Assembly (NCBI RefSeq): GCF_009647655.1
Contig: NZ_WJFD01000003.1
Span: 496,001 to 560,000, forward strand
Direction of reading: 5' to 3'
Source of the DNA: Chitinophaga sp. SYP-B3965
Lineage (GTDB): Bacteria > Bacteroidota > Bacteroidia > Chitinophagales > Chitinophagaceae
Length of the DNA: 64,000 nucleotides
Shown: positions 54,185 to 63,925 of the stretch, in pieces
Position numbering within the stretch: position 1 is the first letter of the stretch
Layout of the letters: each line of letters starts with the position of its first letter
Notes under the pieces: generated by a model
Databases searched by the model: none
What the model was told of the DNA's origin: nothing
What the model saw: the letters and a program-made list of their open reading frames with translations, nothing else
Translations under genes and position numbers: made by a program

Positions 54185-55723
54185 ATGACAGAAAAGATCT
54201 TGATCCTCGATTTCGGTTCCCAGTACACTCAATTGATTGCAAGAAGCATACGGGAGCTGAATGTTTATTGTGAAATTCAACCATGTACGAAGTCCATTAC
54301 CTGGGACGACAGTATTAAAGGTATCATTCTCTCCGGTTCACCATTTTCTGTGAACGACCCTCAGGCGCCTGTAGTGGACATTGCCGCCATGGGCGAAAAA
54401 GTACCGGTTTTAGGGGTTTGCTACGGCGCCCAGCTGATGGCGAAAGTATTTGGCGGAGATGTGGCCAAAAGCAGCACACGTGAATATGGACGTGCCTTTA
54501 TGGAGCACAATGACAAAGAAGAGCCCTTATTATATGACATTTCTCCCAAGAGCCAGGTTTGGATGAGCCATGCGGACACTATTAAACGTCTCCCCGAAGC
54601 TTTCATTCCTATCGCTCATACTGAAAATATACCGGTAGCAGCTTTCAAAAGCTTTACCCTGGCCAAATTCCCGCTTTTTGGACTACAATTCCATCCGGAA
54701 GTAACTCACTCCCTGGAAGGCAAACAGATCTACCGCAACTTCCTGGTACACATCTGTGGTATCAGGCAAGACTGGACACCAGCAGCTTTTGTACAGGAAA
54801 CAGTAGCTAAGATCAAAGAACAAGTTGGTGATCAGAAGGTAGTGATGGCTCTCAGTGGCGGAGTGGATTCCACCGTAGCGGCTGAACTGATCCATAAAGC
54901 TATTGGCAGCAACCTCTATTGCGTGTTTGTTGATAACGGACTTTTACGGAAAGACGAATACGAAACGGTACTGGATTCCTATAAACATATGGGACTCAAT
55001 GTAAAAGGGGTAAATGCCAAAGAACTCTTCTATGGTAAGCTGAATGGAGTGAAAGATCCGGAAACAAAACGCAAGATCATTGGCGGCCTTTTTATAGAAG
55101 TGTTCCAACAGGAATCCACTGAGTTAAAAGATATTGCCTTCCTCGGTCAGGGTACTATTTACCCCGATGTGATCGAATCCGTTTCTGTGAATGGTCCTTC
55201 TGCTACTATTAAATCACACCATAACGTAGGCGGTTTGCCGGAGAAAATGAAAATGGGTCTCGTAGAGCCCCTGCGTTTCCTTTTCAAAGATGAAGTGCGC
55301 CGTGTAGGTAAAGAGATAGGTATCAGCGATATTTTCCTCGCTCGTCATCCTTTCCCCGGTCCTGGTTTGGCTATCCGCATCCTGGGTGAGATCACTCCTG
55401 AAAAAGTGCACATGCTCCAGGAAGCAGACGCTATCTACATTGAAAACCTGAAAGAATCCGGCCTGTACAACCAGGTATGGCAGGCAGGTACCATCCTGTT
55501 ACCTGTGCAAAGTGTTGGTGTGATGGGAGATGAAAGAACTTACGAGTTCTGTGTGGCCCTCCGCGCGGTAACTTCCACAGATGGTATGACGGCAGACTGG
55601 GCGCACCTTCCTTACGAGTTCCTCGCCAAAGTTTCCAACGACATTATTAATAAGGTAAAAGGCATTAACCGGGTGGTGTACGACATCAGTTCCAAACCTC
55701 CGGCTACGATAGAATGGGAATAA
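54185..55723 (+). CDS. guaA: GMP synthase (glutamine-hydrolysing)
   Basis: 512 residues. The glutamine amidotransferase domain has Cys79 (GVCYGAQ), His170 and Glu172 (FHPEVTHS). The ATP pyrophosphatase domain has SGGVDST (224-230), and the C-terminal dimerisation domain ends KPPATIEWE as usual. It converts XMP, ATP and glutamine to GMP. The downstream gene's frame begins inside its end but its likely start is 33 nt later. Confidence 0.98.
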   Translation: MTEKILILDFGSQYTQLIARSIRELNVYCEIQPCTKSITWDDSIKGIILSGSPFSVNDPQAPVVDIAAMGEKVPVLGVCYGAQLMAKVFGGDVAKSSTREYGRAFMEHNDKEEPLLYDISPKSQVWMSHADTIKRLPEAFIPIAHTENIPVAAFKSFTLAKFPLFGLQFHPEVTHSLEGKQIYRNFLVHICGIRQDWTPAAFVQETVAKIKEQVGDQKVVMALSGGVDSTVAAELIHKAIGSNLYCVFVDNGLLRKDEYETVLDSYKHMGLNVKGVNAKELFYGKLNGVKDPETKRKIIGGLFIEVFQQESTELKDIAFLGQGTIYPDVIESVSVNGPSATIKSHHNVGGLPEKMKMGLVEPLRFLFKDEVRRVGKEIGISDIFLARHPFPGPGLAIRILGEITPEKVHMLQEADAIYIENLKESGLYNQVWQAGTILLPVQSVGVMGDERTYEFCVALRAVTSTDGMTADWAHLPYEFLAKVSNDIINKVKGINRVVYDISSKPPATIEWE

Positions 55724-55755
55724 TTAAGGAACGATTTTTGCAATTTTGGCACCAT

Positions 55756-57081
55756 ATGAACCGATCGAGTACCATCACCAGTCTTGTAATAGCAGTATCA
55801 TGCATGATGCTGATGCAAGCCTGTAGCATCTTCCGAAGCACTCCGGTTAAAACTGACGGTCCGCCGCCAGTATTGACCAGGCCGAAACCGGAAGAAAAGA
55901 AACCAGAAGAAAAACAGCCTGAAGTAAAAGGAGCGCCATTTAATGTACCCGCTTTTGCGAAAGAAGTGAAACGCAGCAGTTATAATGTGGCCATTTTTGC
56001 CCCTATGTACCTAGATTCTGTTTTTGCTGCCAGCCTGGATATTCCCGGCCGTACCATGCCACGGTATGTATTACCCGGCCTCGAATTCTACGAAGGCGCA
56101 CAACTGGCGCTGGATACCCTGGAAAGACAAGGCGTACAGCTGAATGTACAGGTTTATGATAACAAAGCCCGCCAGGCAGATGTAGCCGCCCTGATCCGTA
56201 ACAAACAACTGGATGCCATAGACCTGATCATTGGCGCAGTAAGCACACCGGAACTGAAACTGCTGAGCGACTTTGCCAAACAAAAAGAGATCAACTTTGT
56301 GTCCGCTACCTACCCGAATGATGGCGGCATTACAGATAATCCTTTCATGCTCATCAGCAACAGCACCCTGAGATCTCATGTGGAAGCGATGCATGATTAC
56401 GCACAGAAAGGTTTTGCCAACAAGAACATCCTCATCATCAGAAGAGGTACTGCTTTTGAAGCCGGCATTGCCAACCATGTGAAGAATGCTTACGAGAAGA
56501 TGAACTACGACAAGAAATCACGGGTACGGGAAGTGATCTGGAATGAAACCACTACAGACCTGCAACTCACACAATACCTGCTGGCAGACCGTCCGAATAT
56601 CCTGATAGTAACAGCATTGGATGAATTAGGCGCAAAGACCATCCTCCGGAAACTGGCTGCACAAAAAGCCACTTACCCGATGCATATTTTCGGGATGCCT
56701 ACCTGGGATGTGATGAAGTTCAAGGAGCCTGAATTTGCCGGCTTAACGCTGTATTATTCTTCTCCTTATTACAACGACAAAACGGATATCTATAGCAAGT
56801 ATGTAATAGATCATTTCAAGAACGTTTACAAATCACGCCCGTCTGACATGGCTTTCAAAGGTTTTGAGCAGACGTACTACTTTGTAAAACTGCTTACGCA
56901 GGATGGCCTTTATTTTAACAAGGACCTGAACAAACCCGGCAACAGGATGTTCACTACTTACAATTTCCAACCGGTGTATTCAAAGGATGGAGATCAAGTA
57001 CCGGCTTACTTCGAGAATAAAAATATTTACATTATCCAAAAGGGAGACAGTGTTGATTTCAAAATGAATTCAGCCTTGTAA
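55756..57081 (+). CDS. Lipoprotein with periplasmic-binding (amino-acid ABC/LivJ-like) fold
   Basis: 441 residues from the ATG at 55756; an ATG at 55714 overlapping guaA would displace the signal peptide. Signal with lipobox MQAC, then a Pro/Glu/Lys-rich linker (about 35-60) and a type I periplasmic-binding fold (YNVAIFAPMYLDS, GAQLALDTLERQG, DLIIGAVSTPELK, NILIIRRGTAFEAG). Likely a membrane-anchored ligand sensor or binding protein; no transporter genes are beside it. Ligand unknown. Confidence 0.82.
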   Translation: MNRSSTITSLVIAVSCMMLMQACSIFRSTPVKTDGPPPVLTRPKPEEKKPEEKQPEVKGAPFNVPAFAKEVKRSSYNVAIFAPMYLDSVFAASLDIPGRTMPRYVLPGLEFYEGAQLALDTLERQGVQLNVQVYDNKARQADVAALIRNKQLDAIDLIIGAVSTPELKLLSDFAKQKEINFVSATYPNDGGITDNPFMLISNSTLRSHVEAMHDYAQKGFANKNILIIRRGTAFEAGIANHVKNAYEKMNYDKKSRVREVIWNETTTDLQLTQYLLADRPNILIVTALDELGAKTILRKLAAQKATYPMHIFGMPTWDVMKFKEPEFAGLTLYYSSPYYNDKTDIYSKYVIDHFKNVYKSRPSDMAFKGFEQTYYFVKLLTQDGLYFNKDLNKPGNRMFTTYNFQPVYSKDGDQVPAYFENKNIYIIQKGDSVDFKMNSAL

Positions 57082-57101
57082 AGATGTATTGCTGTTATTG
57101 T

Positions 57102-57138
57102 AAAAGGGATGACCACATTGGTCGTCCCTTTTGTTTTT
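57102..57138 (+). terminator. Intrinsic terminator after the PBP-fold lipoprotein
   Basis: A 14-bp stem with one wobble (57102-57115 with 57119-57132), loop CAT, followed by GTTTTT. It separates this unit from the repair genes. Confidence 0.9.
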
Positions 57139-57142
57139 ATGC

Positions 57143-57150
57143 TATATTTA
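57143..57150 (+). promoter_or_regulatory. -7-like element 7 nt before the exonuclease ATG
   Basis: TATATTTA, one base from TAnnTTTG, ends 7 nt before the ATG at 57158. Directly follows the preceding terminator. Confidence 0.35.
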
Positions 57151-57157
57151 TCTAAGC

Positions 57158-58153
57158 ATGCTCACATTCACAGATAAAGGTATCTACTGCCCGGCAGGGG
57201 ATTTTTATATAGATCCCTGGAAACCCGTAGCCCGGGCTGTGATCACACATGCGCACTCAGATCATGCGCGGTTGGGTAATCAGCATTACCTCTGCACCAA
57301 AGACAGTGTTCCCTTTCTGCAATTACGCCTGGGTAAAGAGATCAGTGTGCAGGGACTGGCTTATGGCGAAACCATCTATATCAATGGTGTTACGGTCTCT
57401 TTCCATCCGGCAGGTCATATGATCGGTTCGGCACAGGTGAAGGTTACTTATGAAGGGCAGACCTGGGTGGCCAGCGGAGATTATAAAGTAGAGAATGATG
57501 GTATCTCGGGTGAATTTGAGCCGCAGAAATGCCATGTGTTCATTACGGAATCCACCTTTGGTTTACCTATTTATCACTGGAAACCGCAGCAGGCTATTTT
57601 CAGTGATATACGCACATGGATGAACGAAAATGAGCAGGCCGGGAAGAATAGTGTGCTGGTGGCTTACAGCCTGGGCAAAGCGCAAAGACTGCTTTACAAT
57701 TTGCAGCATTCCGTTTCGCGTTTTTTAGTGCATGGTGCTATTTTTAATGCGCATGAAGTATGCCTGCAAAATGGGTGGCCGCTTCCTCCCGTAGAATTGA
57801 TCACACCGGAAACCCCGAAAGAAAGTTACAAAGGCAGCCTGATCATTGCCCCTCCTTCTTCAGCTGATTCTACCTGGATGAAACGTTTCAATCCTTATTC
57901 ACTGGGCGTTTGCAGCGGCTGGATGCAGGTACGCGGAAATGCGCGGAGGAGTAATGTGGATGCGGGTTTCCCCATATCAGACCATGCAGACTGGCGGGGA
58001 TTATTACAAACGATCAAACAAACGGGTGCGGAAAAAATATTTGTAACGCATGGTTTCACCAGTGTATTGGCACGTTACCTGCAAGAGAATGGTTTATCGG
58101 CCGAAGAAGTGAAAACGGCCTATGGTAGTGAAGAAGAAGAAATTACATCCTGA
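57158..58153 (+). CDS. Ligase-associated DNA exonuclease (metallo-beta-lactamase fold)
   Basis: 331 residues from the ATG at 57158; an in-frame TTG lies nine codons earlier. The metal site HAHSDH (31-36), SGDYK and ESTFG motifs identify a beta-CASP-type/metallo-beta-lactamase nuclease. It belongs to a conserved repair set with an ATP-dependent ligase, an Lhr-type helicase and a phosphoesterase. Its stop overlaps the ligase start by one base (TGATG). Confidence 0.93.
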   Translation: MLTFTDKGIYCPAGDFYIDPWKPVARAVITHAHSDHARLGNQHYLCTKDSVPFLQLRLGKEISVQGLAYGETIYINGVTVSFHPAGHMIGSAQVKVTYEGQTWVASGDYKVENDGISGEFEPQKCHVFITESTFGLPIYHWKPQQAIFSDIRTWMNENEQAGKNSVLVAYSLGKAQRLLYNLQHSVSRFLVHGAIFNAHEVCLQNGWPLPPVELITPETPKESYKGSLIIAPPSSADSTWMKRFNPYSLGVCSGWMQVRGNARRSNVDAGFPISDHADWRGLLQTIKQTGAEKIFVTHGFTSVLARYLQENGLSAEEVKTAYGSEEEEITS

Positions 58154-59739
58154 TGCAGCATTTCTCACAACTCATATCCACACTGGCGCAAAGCACGAAG
58201 ACCAACGAAAAGCTGGAGGCGCTGAGCCGTTATTTTACCACGGCAGATGAAAAGGATAAACCCTGGGTGCTGGCACTCTTTAGCGGCAGAAGACCCAAGC
58301 GGGTATTGAATTCTGCGCAGATGCGGCAATGGAGTATGGAACTCACCGGTTTGCCGGAATGGTTGTTTAATGAATGTTATCATACGGTAGGTGATCTGGC
58401 AGAAACGATCGCACTTTTATTACCGCCACCGGAAACAAAAGCTGGTTCTCACCCACTGCATTACTGGCTGGATGGATTACTTCGATTAGATAAAGCCAGC
58501 GAAGAAGAAAAGTCTGCCTTTGTGCGCAATGCCTGGGACCAGATGGAATACCGTGAAAGATTTGTATTCAATAAACTGATCACCGGCGGATTCAGGATAG
58601 GTGTTTCTCAAAGCACTATTGTGAATGCGCTGGCGAAAGCATATAACATTGTCCCCGCCACGGTTTCCCATCTCATCAGTGGAAACTGGGACCCGCAGCA
58701 GATCACCATGACTGCATTATTGAATGAAGAAAGCAGTACTATAGATGATTCCAAACCTTATCCTTTTTTCCTCGCCTATGCATTGGAAGGAGGGCCGCAA
58801 ACATTAGGCGATCCCGAGGAATGGCAGGCGGAATGGAAATGGGATGGCATCAGGGGGCAGGTGATCAGAAGGAACGGACAGCTCTTTATCTGGAGCCGTG
58901 GGGAAGAACTCATCACAGAGAAATTTCCGGAGATCACTGCATTGTTGCCTCACCTGCCGGATGGCGTGGCCATTGACGGGGAAATATTAGCTTATGATCT
59001 GGCAGCAGGCCGCCCCTTGCCTTTCCAGGCATTACAAACCCGTATCGGCAGAAAGAACCTGACTAAAAAACAATTACAGGAAGCACCGGTGATCTTTCAC
59101 AGTTACGATCTGCTGGAATATGATAAACAGGACCTGCGTTTGTTACCGCTGCAGGATCGCAGGACATTGCTGGAAAAACTGGTGAATAAAGCAGATCAGC
59201 CAGCGCTGAAACTCTCTCCTGCCATCCCTTTTACGAAATGGGAGGAATTAACTGCTTTGCGGGAAGAATCCAGGAATAACGGCAGTGAAGGATTAATGCT
59301 GAAAAAACTGAACTCCGTTTACCAAACAGGGCGCAGGCGTGGTGACTGGTGGAAATGGAAGATAGATCCTTATACAGTGGATGCAGTGATGATCTATGCG
59401 CAAAAAGGCCATGGCCGGCGTTCTAACCTGTATACAGATTATACTTTTGCCGTGAAGAACGGTGATCAGCTGGTACCTTTTGCCAAAGCCTATTCCGGAT
59501 TAACAGATAAAGAGATTGCCGAAGTAGACAATTGGGTGAAGCGTAATTCACTGGAAAAATTCGGGCCGGTGCGTACGGTGAAACCGGAGCTTGTATTTGA
59601 AATAGCCTTTGAAGGGATAGGATTATCCAGCCGCCATAAATCAGGAATTGCCATTCGTTTCCCCAGGATACACAGGTGGCGGAAAGATAAGCCTGTAGCT
59701 GAAATCAACACTTTAGACGATCTCAAAAAACTCCTGTAG
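58153..59739 (+). CDS. ATP-dependent DNA ligase
   Basis: 528 residues: N-terminal DNA-binding domain (1-200), nucleotidyltransferase domain with Lys229 of KWDG as the AMP-accepting lysine, EGLMLKK and WKWKIDPYT motifs, and a C-terminal OB fold ending FPRIHRWR. It seals nicks using ATP and is distinct from the NAD-dependent LigA. Coupled to the exonuclease upstream. Confidence 0.95.
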   Translation: MQHFSQLISTLAQSTKTNEKLEALSRYFTTADEKDKPWVLALFSGRRPKRVLNSAQMRQWSMELTGLPEWLFNECYHTVGDLAETIALLLPPPETKAGSHPLHYWLDGLLRLDKASEEEKSAFVRNAWDQMEYRERFVFNKLITGGFRIGVSQSTIVNALAKAYNIVPATVSHLISGNWDPQQITMTALLNEESSTIDDSKPYPFFLAYALEGGPQTLGDPEEWQAEWKWDGIRGQVIRRNGQLFIWSRGEELITEKFPEITALLPHLPDGVAIDGEILAYDLAAGRPLPFQALQTRIGRKNLTKKQLQEAPVIFHSYDLLEYDKQDLRLLPLQDRRTLLEKLVNKADQPALKLSPAIPFTKWEELTALREESRNNGSEGLMLKKLNSVYQTGRRRGDWWKWKIDPYTVDAVMIYAQKGHGRRSNLYTDYTFAVKNGDQLVPFAKAYSGLTDKEIAEVDNWVKRNSLEKFGPVRTVKPELVFEIAFEGIGLSSRHKSGIAIRFPRIHRWRKDKPVAEINTLDDLKKLL

Positions 59740-59783
59740 ACCATACCCCTTTAGTCTACAGATTATGTGTTGATATAACCCCC

Positions 59784-59791
59784 TAAATTTG
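59784..59791 (+). promoter_or_regulatory. -7 element before the TauE/SafE permease
   Basis: TAAATTTG, exact TAnnTTTG, 94 nt before the ATG. A TTG stands 11 bp upstream (59770-59772), the same spacing as at darA. Confidence 0.45.
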
Positions 59792-59885
59792 TACTTATAT
59801 CCTTACTGCCTCTGGTAACTAAGGGAACCAACATTAAAAGATTTTTACCCGCAGGGAACACCAACCACTGCTAACTATTTCACGA

Positions 59886-60701
59886 ATGGATGCGTTGAAT
59901 GCATTATTACTTGTAGGCTTAGGATTCTTCATTGGTACCTTTGGGACACTCATAGGCGCCGGTGGCGGATTTATCCTGATGCCACTTCTACTGTTAATGT
60001 ACCCCGATATGTCTCCGGATGTATTGACGAGTATTTCCCTGGCCGTAGTATTCCTGAATGCTTCTTCCGGTTCCATTGCCTATGCCCGTAAAAAACGCAT
60101 CGATTACCGCTCTGCGCTCATCTTTGCATTGGCTACTTTACCCGGAGCCATTATCGGCGCCTTTACCACTACTTTATTATCCCGTCACATTTTCAATATT
60201 ATTTTAGGCGCCCTGTTAATAGTGGTAGCCATATTCCTGATGCTGAAACCGCAGCAGGGCGGATATGCTATGAGAGGCTTGAAAGGCCGTTGTGTAGATC
60301 GCTGTGTAACAGAAAGGAATGGCGATGAACACCGCTTCTCTTTTAATATCTGGACAGGCATCTGGATCAGTTTCGTTGTTGGTTTTATCAGCAGCTTATT
60401 AGGTATTGGCGGCGGCATTATTCATGTGCCTGCATTGATCAGTCTTTTAAATTTCCCCATACATGTAGCTACGGCTACTTCTCACCTGATATTAGCTATC
60501 ATGGCTTTGGCCGGCACTATCGTTCACATGATCCAGGGTAGTTTCTGGGAAGGCTGGCAAACAGCTTTAGCCATTGGCAGTGGTGTGGTGATAGGTGCGC
60601 AACTGGGCGCAGGGCTTTCTTCCAAAGTAAAACCGAAAGGTATTATCCTTGCGCTGGCAGGGGCTTTGCTGATAGTAGGCGTACGGTTGATCCTCACTTA
60701 A
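59886..60701 (+). CDS. Sulfite exporter TauE/SafE-family permease
   Basis: A 271-residue membrane protein with about eight helices in two halves. Each half begins with the family glycine-rich motif (GTFGTLIGAGGGFILMPLL and ISSLLGIGGGIIHVPALI). Members move sulfite, sulfoacetate or other small anions. It sits between the ligase and its usual helicase partner with its own promoter-like element, so it looks inserted into the repair set. Substrate unknown. Confidence 0.9.
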   Translation: MDALNALLLVGLGFFIGTFGTLIGAGGGFILMPLLLLMYPDMSPDVLTSISLAVVFLNASSGSIAYARKKRIDYRSALIFALATLPGAIIGAFTTTLLSRHIFNIILGALLIVVAIFLMLKPQQGGYAMRGLKGRCVDRCVTERNGDEHRFSFNIWTGIWISFVVGFISSLLGIGGGIIHVPALISLLNFPIHVATATSHLILAIMALAGTIVHMIQGSFWEGWQTALAIGSGVVIGAQLGAGLSSKVKPKGIILALAGALLIVGVRLILT

Positions 60702-60735
60702 AAATTCCCGCTGTGCTTTTCGGATTAAATTTTCC

Positions 60736-60743
60736 TAATTTCG
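60736..60743 (+). promoter_or_regulatory. -7-like element 6 nt before the helicase ATG
   Basis: TAATTTCG, one base from TAnnTTTG, ends 6 nt before the ATG at 60750. Another case of a very short leader if used. Confidence 0.3.
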
Positions 60744-60749
60744 AAAGGC

Positions 60750-63197
60750 ATGAAAAATACACCCGGCTGGCAAGCGATAGAACAGTGGCTGGCGGCAAAA
60801 GAATTAAAGCCGTTCACCTTCCAGGAAGAAGCTTGGGAACATTACCTGCAGGGCCATTCCGGCCTCGTAAATGCCCCTACGGGCTTCGGCAAGACGTTTT
60901 CTCTGTTCCTGGGAGTAGTGATCAGGTGGATGAATGAAGAGCCGGCATATCGCAGCAAAACACACAATGGTTTACAACTACTTTGGGTAACCCCTTTACG
61001 CGCACTCGCCAAAGATATCGGCCGCGCCATGGAAGAAGCTTTGCATGAATTGCATATTCCCTGGAAAGTAGGCATCCGCAGTGGTGATACCACTACTGCT
61101 GTTCGGGAACAACAGAAAAAACAGATGCCGGAGATCCTCATCATCACACCGGAATCCATTCATATCTTATTATCACAGAAAGAATACGCATCTCGTTTTG
61201 CCGGTTTGCATACAGTAGTAGTAGATGAGTGGCATGAACTGATTGGCAGCAAAAGAGGTGTGATGGTGGAACTGGGATTGAGCCGTCTCCGCGGGTTGAA
61301 TAAGGGATTGCAGACCTGGGGGATCTCTGCTACTATCGGTAACCTGGAAGAAGCGTTGGATGTATTGATGGGGTTTGGTGGTCAACAAAAAGCCATCGTG
61401 CGGGCAGATGTGCACAAAGCTATTGACGTGCAATGCATCCTCCCGGATGAAATTGAGAAATACCCCTGGGCAGGGCATCTTGGCATCAGACTATTGCCAA
61501 AGGCTTTATCGGTGATACTGGAAAGTAATACTACCCTGCTCTTTACCAATACCCGTTCCCAATCTGAAATATGGTACCAGCAGATATTGAAGGCCTGTCC
61601 GGAGTTAGCAGGAGCCATTGCTTTGCATCATGGTTCCATTGATGCGGAATTGCGGATCTGGGTGGAAGAGGCTTTGCATACAGGTACTTTAAAATTGGTG
61701 GTTTGCACTTCCAGTCTTGACCTGGGTGTGGATTTCCGCCCTGTGGATACGGTGATACAAGTGGGCAGTCCCAAAGGTGTTGCGCGTTTTCTACAACGTG
61801 CAGGCAGAAGTGGTCACAGGCCGGATGCTGTGAGTAAGATCTGGTTCCTGCCCACCCATTCCCTGGAATTAGTGGAAGCCGCGGCCTTGAAAGATGCCAT
61901 GGCAGCAAATATGATAGAAAGCCGCATGCCGGTGATCTTAGCATATGATGTACTGCTGCAATACCTGATGACCCTCGGCGTATCTGATGGATTTAATGCA
62001 GATGAAATATGGAACGAAGTAAAAGGCACTTTCTGTTTCCGTGATCTCATGCCCGATGAATGGCAATGGATCCTTTCTTTTCTCACCACAGGCGGAGAAG
62101 CACTTTACAGTTACGATGAATTTCACAAACTGCATAAAGTAGGCGATCACTATCATTGCGTGAGCCGCCAGCAGGCCATGCGGCATCGTTTGCACATCGG
62201 CACCATTGTAAGTGATGCCATGCTCAAAGTGCGTTTCATGACAGGCGGGTACGTTGGCGTGATAGAAGAATACTTCATTTCCCGCTTAACTGCCGGCGAT
62301 AGTTTCAGCCTCGGCGGGCAGAACCTGGAATTTGTGATGATCAAAGACATGACGGTACTGGTACGCAAATCGAAATCGAAGAAAAGTATCGTACCCAGCT
62401 GGAATGGCGGGCGTATGCCCCTCTCCGCCAACCTGGGTAAAATGCTCAGGCGCAAATTTCATGAAGCCATGGCCGGTACCGCGCAGGAAGAAGAGATCCT
62501 CATCCTCCAGCCTTTATTCGATCTGCAACAATTGCTGTCGCACATCCCCAAAGAAGATGAGCTGCTCATGGAACAGATCGAAACGCAGGACGGCTACCAC
62601 CTTTTTGTATACCCTTTTGAAGGACGGCTGGTGCATGAGGTAATGGCTGCACTCCTGGCCTGGCGGATCAGCCAGCGGCATCCTATTACTTTTTCCATCG
62701 CCATGAATGATTATGGTTTTGAACTCTTATCAGACCAGCCCATTCCTGTAGATGATACCAATGCGCAGGAATATTTCTCACTGGAAAATCTGAACATTGA
62801 TCTGCAAAGCAGTGTAAACTCCACAGAAATGGCGCGGCGCAAATTCAGGGACATCGCCGTGATAGCAGGCCTCGTATTCCAGGGATTTCCCGGAAAGGCG
62901 AAAGCCAACCGGCATCTGCAATCTTCTGCCTCTTTGCTGTTCAATGTCTTCAATGATTACGATTCCCAGAACATCCTGCTGCGGCAGGCTTTCAATGAAG
63001 CCTTCTTCTACCAGATGGAAGAAGCACGGCTCCGGGAATCCATGGACAGGATCTATCATAACAAGATCGTGATCACTTTCCCGCAGCGACTTACACCATT
63101 CTGCTTCCCTATTAAAGTGGATAGCCTACGGGAACAATTAACCAGTGAAAAACTGGAAGACCGCATCAAAAAAATGACTTTATTTACGTACGAATGA
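60750..63197 (+). CDS. Ligase-associated DEXH-box DNA helicase (Lhr-core)
   Basis: 815 residues. Walker A NAPTGFGKTF (41-50), DEWH (159-162), SATIG and the C-terminal helicase motif QRAGRSGHRPDAV are visible. The Lhr-specific winged-helix and C-terminal core domains follow. It translocates on single-stranded DNA 3' to 5' in studied relatives and forms a repair set with the ligase, exonuclease and PdeM. Overlaps the PdeM gene by 4 nt (ATGA). Confidence 0.95.
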   Translation: MKNTPGWQAIEQWLAAKELKPFTFQEEAWEHYLQGHSGLVNAPTGFGKTFSLFLGVVIRWMNEEPAYRSKTHNGLQLLWVTPLRALAKDIGRAMEEALHELHIPWKVGIRSGDTTTAVREQQKKQMPEILIITPESIHILLSQKEYASRFAGLHTVVVDEWHELIGSKRGVMVELGLSRLRGLNKGLQTWGISATIGNLEEALDVLMGFGGQQKAIVRADVHKAIDVQCILPDEIEKYPWAGHLGIRLLPKALSVILESNTTLLFTNTRSQSEIWYQQILKACPELAGAIALHHGSIDAELRIWVEEALHTGTLKLVVCTSSLDLGVDFRPVDTVIQVGSPKGVARFLQRAGRSGHRPDAVSKIWFLPTHSLELVEAAALKDAMAANMIESRMPVILAYDVLLQYLMTLGVSDGFNADEIWNEVKGTFCFRDLMPDEWQWILSFLTTGGEALYSYDEFHKLHKVGDHYHCVSRQQAMRHRLHIGTIVSDAMLKVRFMTGGYVGVIEEYFISRLTAGDSFSLGGQNLEFVMIKDMTVLVRKSKSKKSIVPSWNGGRMPLSANLGKMLRRKFHEAMAGTAQEEEILILQPLFDLQQLLSHIPKEDELLMEQIETQDGYHLFVYPFEGRLVHEVMAALLAWRISQRHPITFSIAMNDYGFELLSDQPIPVDDTNAQEYFSLENLNIDLQSSVNSTEMARRKFRDIAVIAGLVFQGFPGKAKANRHLQSSASLLFNVFNDYDSQNILLRQAFNEAFFYQMEEARLRESMDRIYHNKIVITFPQRLTPFCFPIKVDSLREQLTSEKLEDRIKKMTLFTYE

Positions 63198-63850
63198 GCT
63201 TAGAGGATACCACATTTCAGTTTAAGGGCCAGCATTGGCGGCTCTCGGCCGGCAGGGCTATTTATTGGGAGGAAGAGAACGCATTGATCGTGGCGGACCT
63301 GCATGTAGGGAAGTCTGCCCACTTCCGGAAAGCAGGGATTGCCGTTCCTGCGAATATCGTGCAGGAGGACCTTTACCGCCTGCAACAACTCATTACCAAA
63401 TATCATCCGAAACAGATCCTCATCGTGGGGGATATGTTCCATTCCTCCGCCAATAATGAAGTGCAATACTTTAAGATCTGGCGGCAGCAGTTTCCCCACA
63501 TCACTTTTGAATTGATAGAGGGAAACCATGATATATTGGAGTCCTCCGTCTACGATGACCTCCAAATTAACCTCCACCAGGTACTCTCCCTCCGTAACTT
63601 CTATTTTGTGCATGATGCTGAGGACAAACCCTCAGTGCTGGAAGGCCATTACCTTATCTCGGGGCATATCCATCCGGGGATCAGGATGATCGGAGCCGGC
63701 AGGCAGAGTTTACGGTTACCCTGCTTTTATTTCGGGATGGAAGGGGCTGTTTTACCGGCTTTCAGTGGGTTTACGGGATTGTATTCCCTGCATCCGGAGC
63801 CGGATTCTGCGGTATTTGTGATCGCGGAAAAGAAGATATTCCGGATATAG
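63194..63850 (+). CDS. pdeM: Ligase-associated DNA damage response endonuclease PdeM
   Basis: A 218-residue calcineurin-like metallophosphoesterase. Metal-binding motifs DLH (35-37), GD (79-80), GNHD (110-113), and the C-terminal SGHIHPG are in order. Studied relatives are manganese-dependent DNA nucleases clustered with Lhr. Translation is coupled to the helicase. Confidence 0.93.
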   Translation: MSLEDTTFQFKGQHWRLSAGRAIYWEEENALIVADLHVGKSAHFRKAGIAVPANIVQEDLYRLQQLITKYHPKQILIVGDMFHSSANNEVQYFKIWRQQFPHITFELIEGNHDILESSVYDDLQINLHQVLSLRNFYFVHDAEDKPSVLEGHYLISGHIHPGIRMIGAGRQSLRLPCFYFGMEGAVLPAFSGFTGLYSLHPEPDSAVFVIAEKKIFRI

Positions 63851-63925
63851 ATCTTTTTCTGTATTTTAGGATAACAGACCCATTAAGAGACCTTACACTC
63901 ACACTATCAAAATCAAAAAACCGTC

